A stretch of DNA of 64,000 nucleotides from Notamacropus eugenii (taxonomy: Eukaryota; Chordata; Mammalia; Diprotodontia; Macropodidae): positions 95,715,700 through 95,779,699 of the forward strand of contig NC_092879.1 of assembly GCF_028372415.1 (NCBI RefSeq), written 5' to 3'. How positions within the stretch are numbered: the stretch's first letter is position 1; every line of letters starts with the position of its first letter. Below are positions 63,826 to 64,000 of the stretch, piece after piece. The notes beneath the pieces are model-generated. The model searched no databases, was not told the DNA's origin, and saw only the letters and a list, made by a program, of their open reading frames with translations. The translations under genes and the position numbers were made by a program.

Positions 63826-64000
63826 CCCTCAATCTTTAAAAACCCATTCTCCCTCTGGTCTACCTGAGGAATCCTCTTATAGCTTGTATGTTTGGAATCT
63901 CCCCCAGCTGCTGATGCATCTCAGGTGGCAGGAATTGCTGTGGCTAGAAACATGCGTCCTTGTGCTCCCAGCATACTCTTGGCACTGAATTGCTCTCTGC

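Overview
This 64 kb window is vertebrate nuclear DNA, almost certainly from a marsupial. The evidence is its dense population of interspersed repeats: tRNA-derived CORE-SINEs, a poly(A) SINE of the WSINE1 type, an RTE-like LINE, marsupial-type L1 3' ends, an ORF2-less L1 (HAL1) and palindromic hAT-like MITEs, beside older mammalian L2, CR1/L3 and MIR relics. I cannot name the species.

One host protein-coding gene is present: the orthologue of IL13RA2 (interleukin-13 receptor subunit alpha-2), on the + strand in nine coding exons between 21651 and 47003. All introns are GT-AG, the exon phases join without a break, and the product is 387 residues. It has a signal peptide, a fibronectin-III type cytokine-receptor ectodomain with a WSEWS box, one transmembrane helix and a short tail. 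Two features look unusual: a lysine in the middle of the transmembrane helix, and a tail with two tyrosines in SH2-ligand-like contexts (YLKQ and YEEA).

Layout. 1-21.6 kb is 5' flanking or 5'-UTR-intron DNA. It holds a CR1/L3 LINE end, a (GT)n(GA)n block, a long purine tract, a candidate solo LTR (9426-9934), a near-complete HAL1 with open ORF1 (11648-14244), an old LINE endonuclease remnant, and a divergent local duplication near 16 kb. 21.6-47 kb is the IL13RA2 gene; its introns contain L2, L1 3' ends, SINEs, two MITEs (one split by a SINE) and a 17-bp minisatellite. 47-64 kb is 3' flank, with two RTE-like copies in inverted orientation (49.4-50.3 kb and 56.3-59.4 kb). The second is split by a CpG-rich solo LTR with a perfect 6-bp target duplication.

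I found no rRNA or tRNA genes, no CRISPR array, no bacterial-type operon and no second host gene. Many open frames in the window come from microsatellites, transposons or introns and were rejected. Repeat family names are recalled from general knowledge and were not checked by search. Repeat boundaries are approximate except where a target duplication or splice site fixes them.
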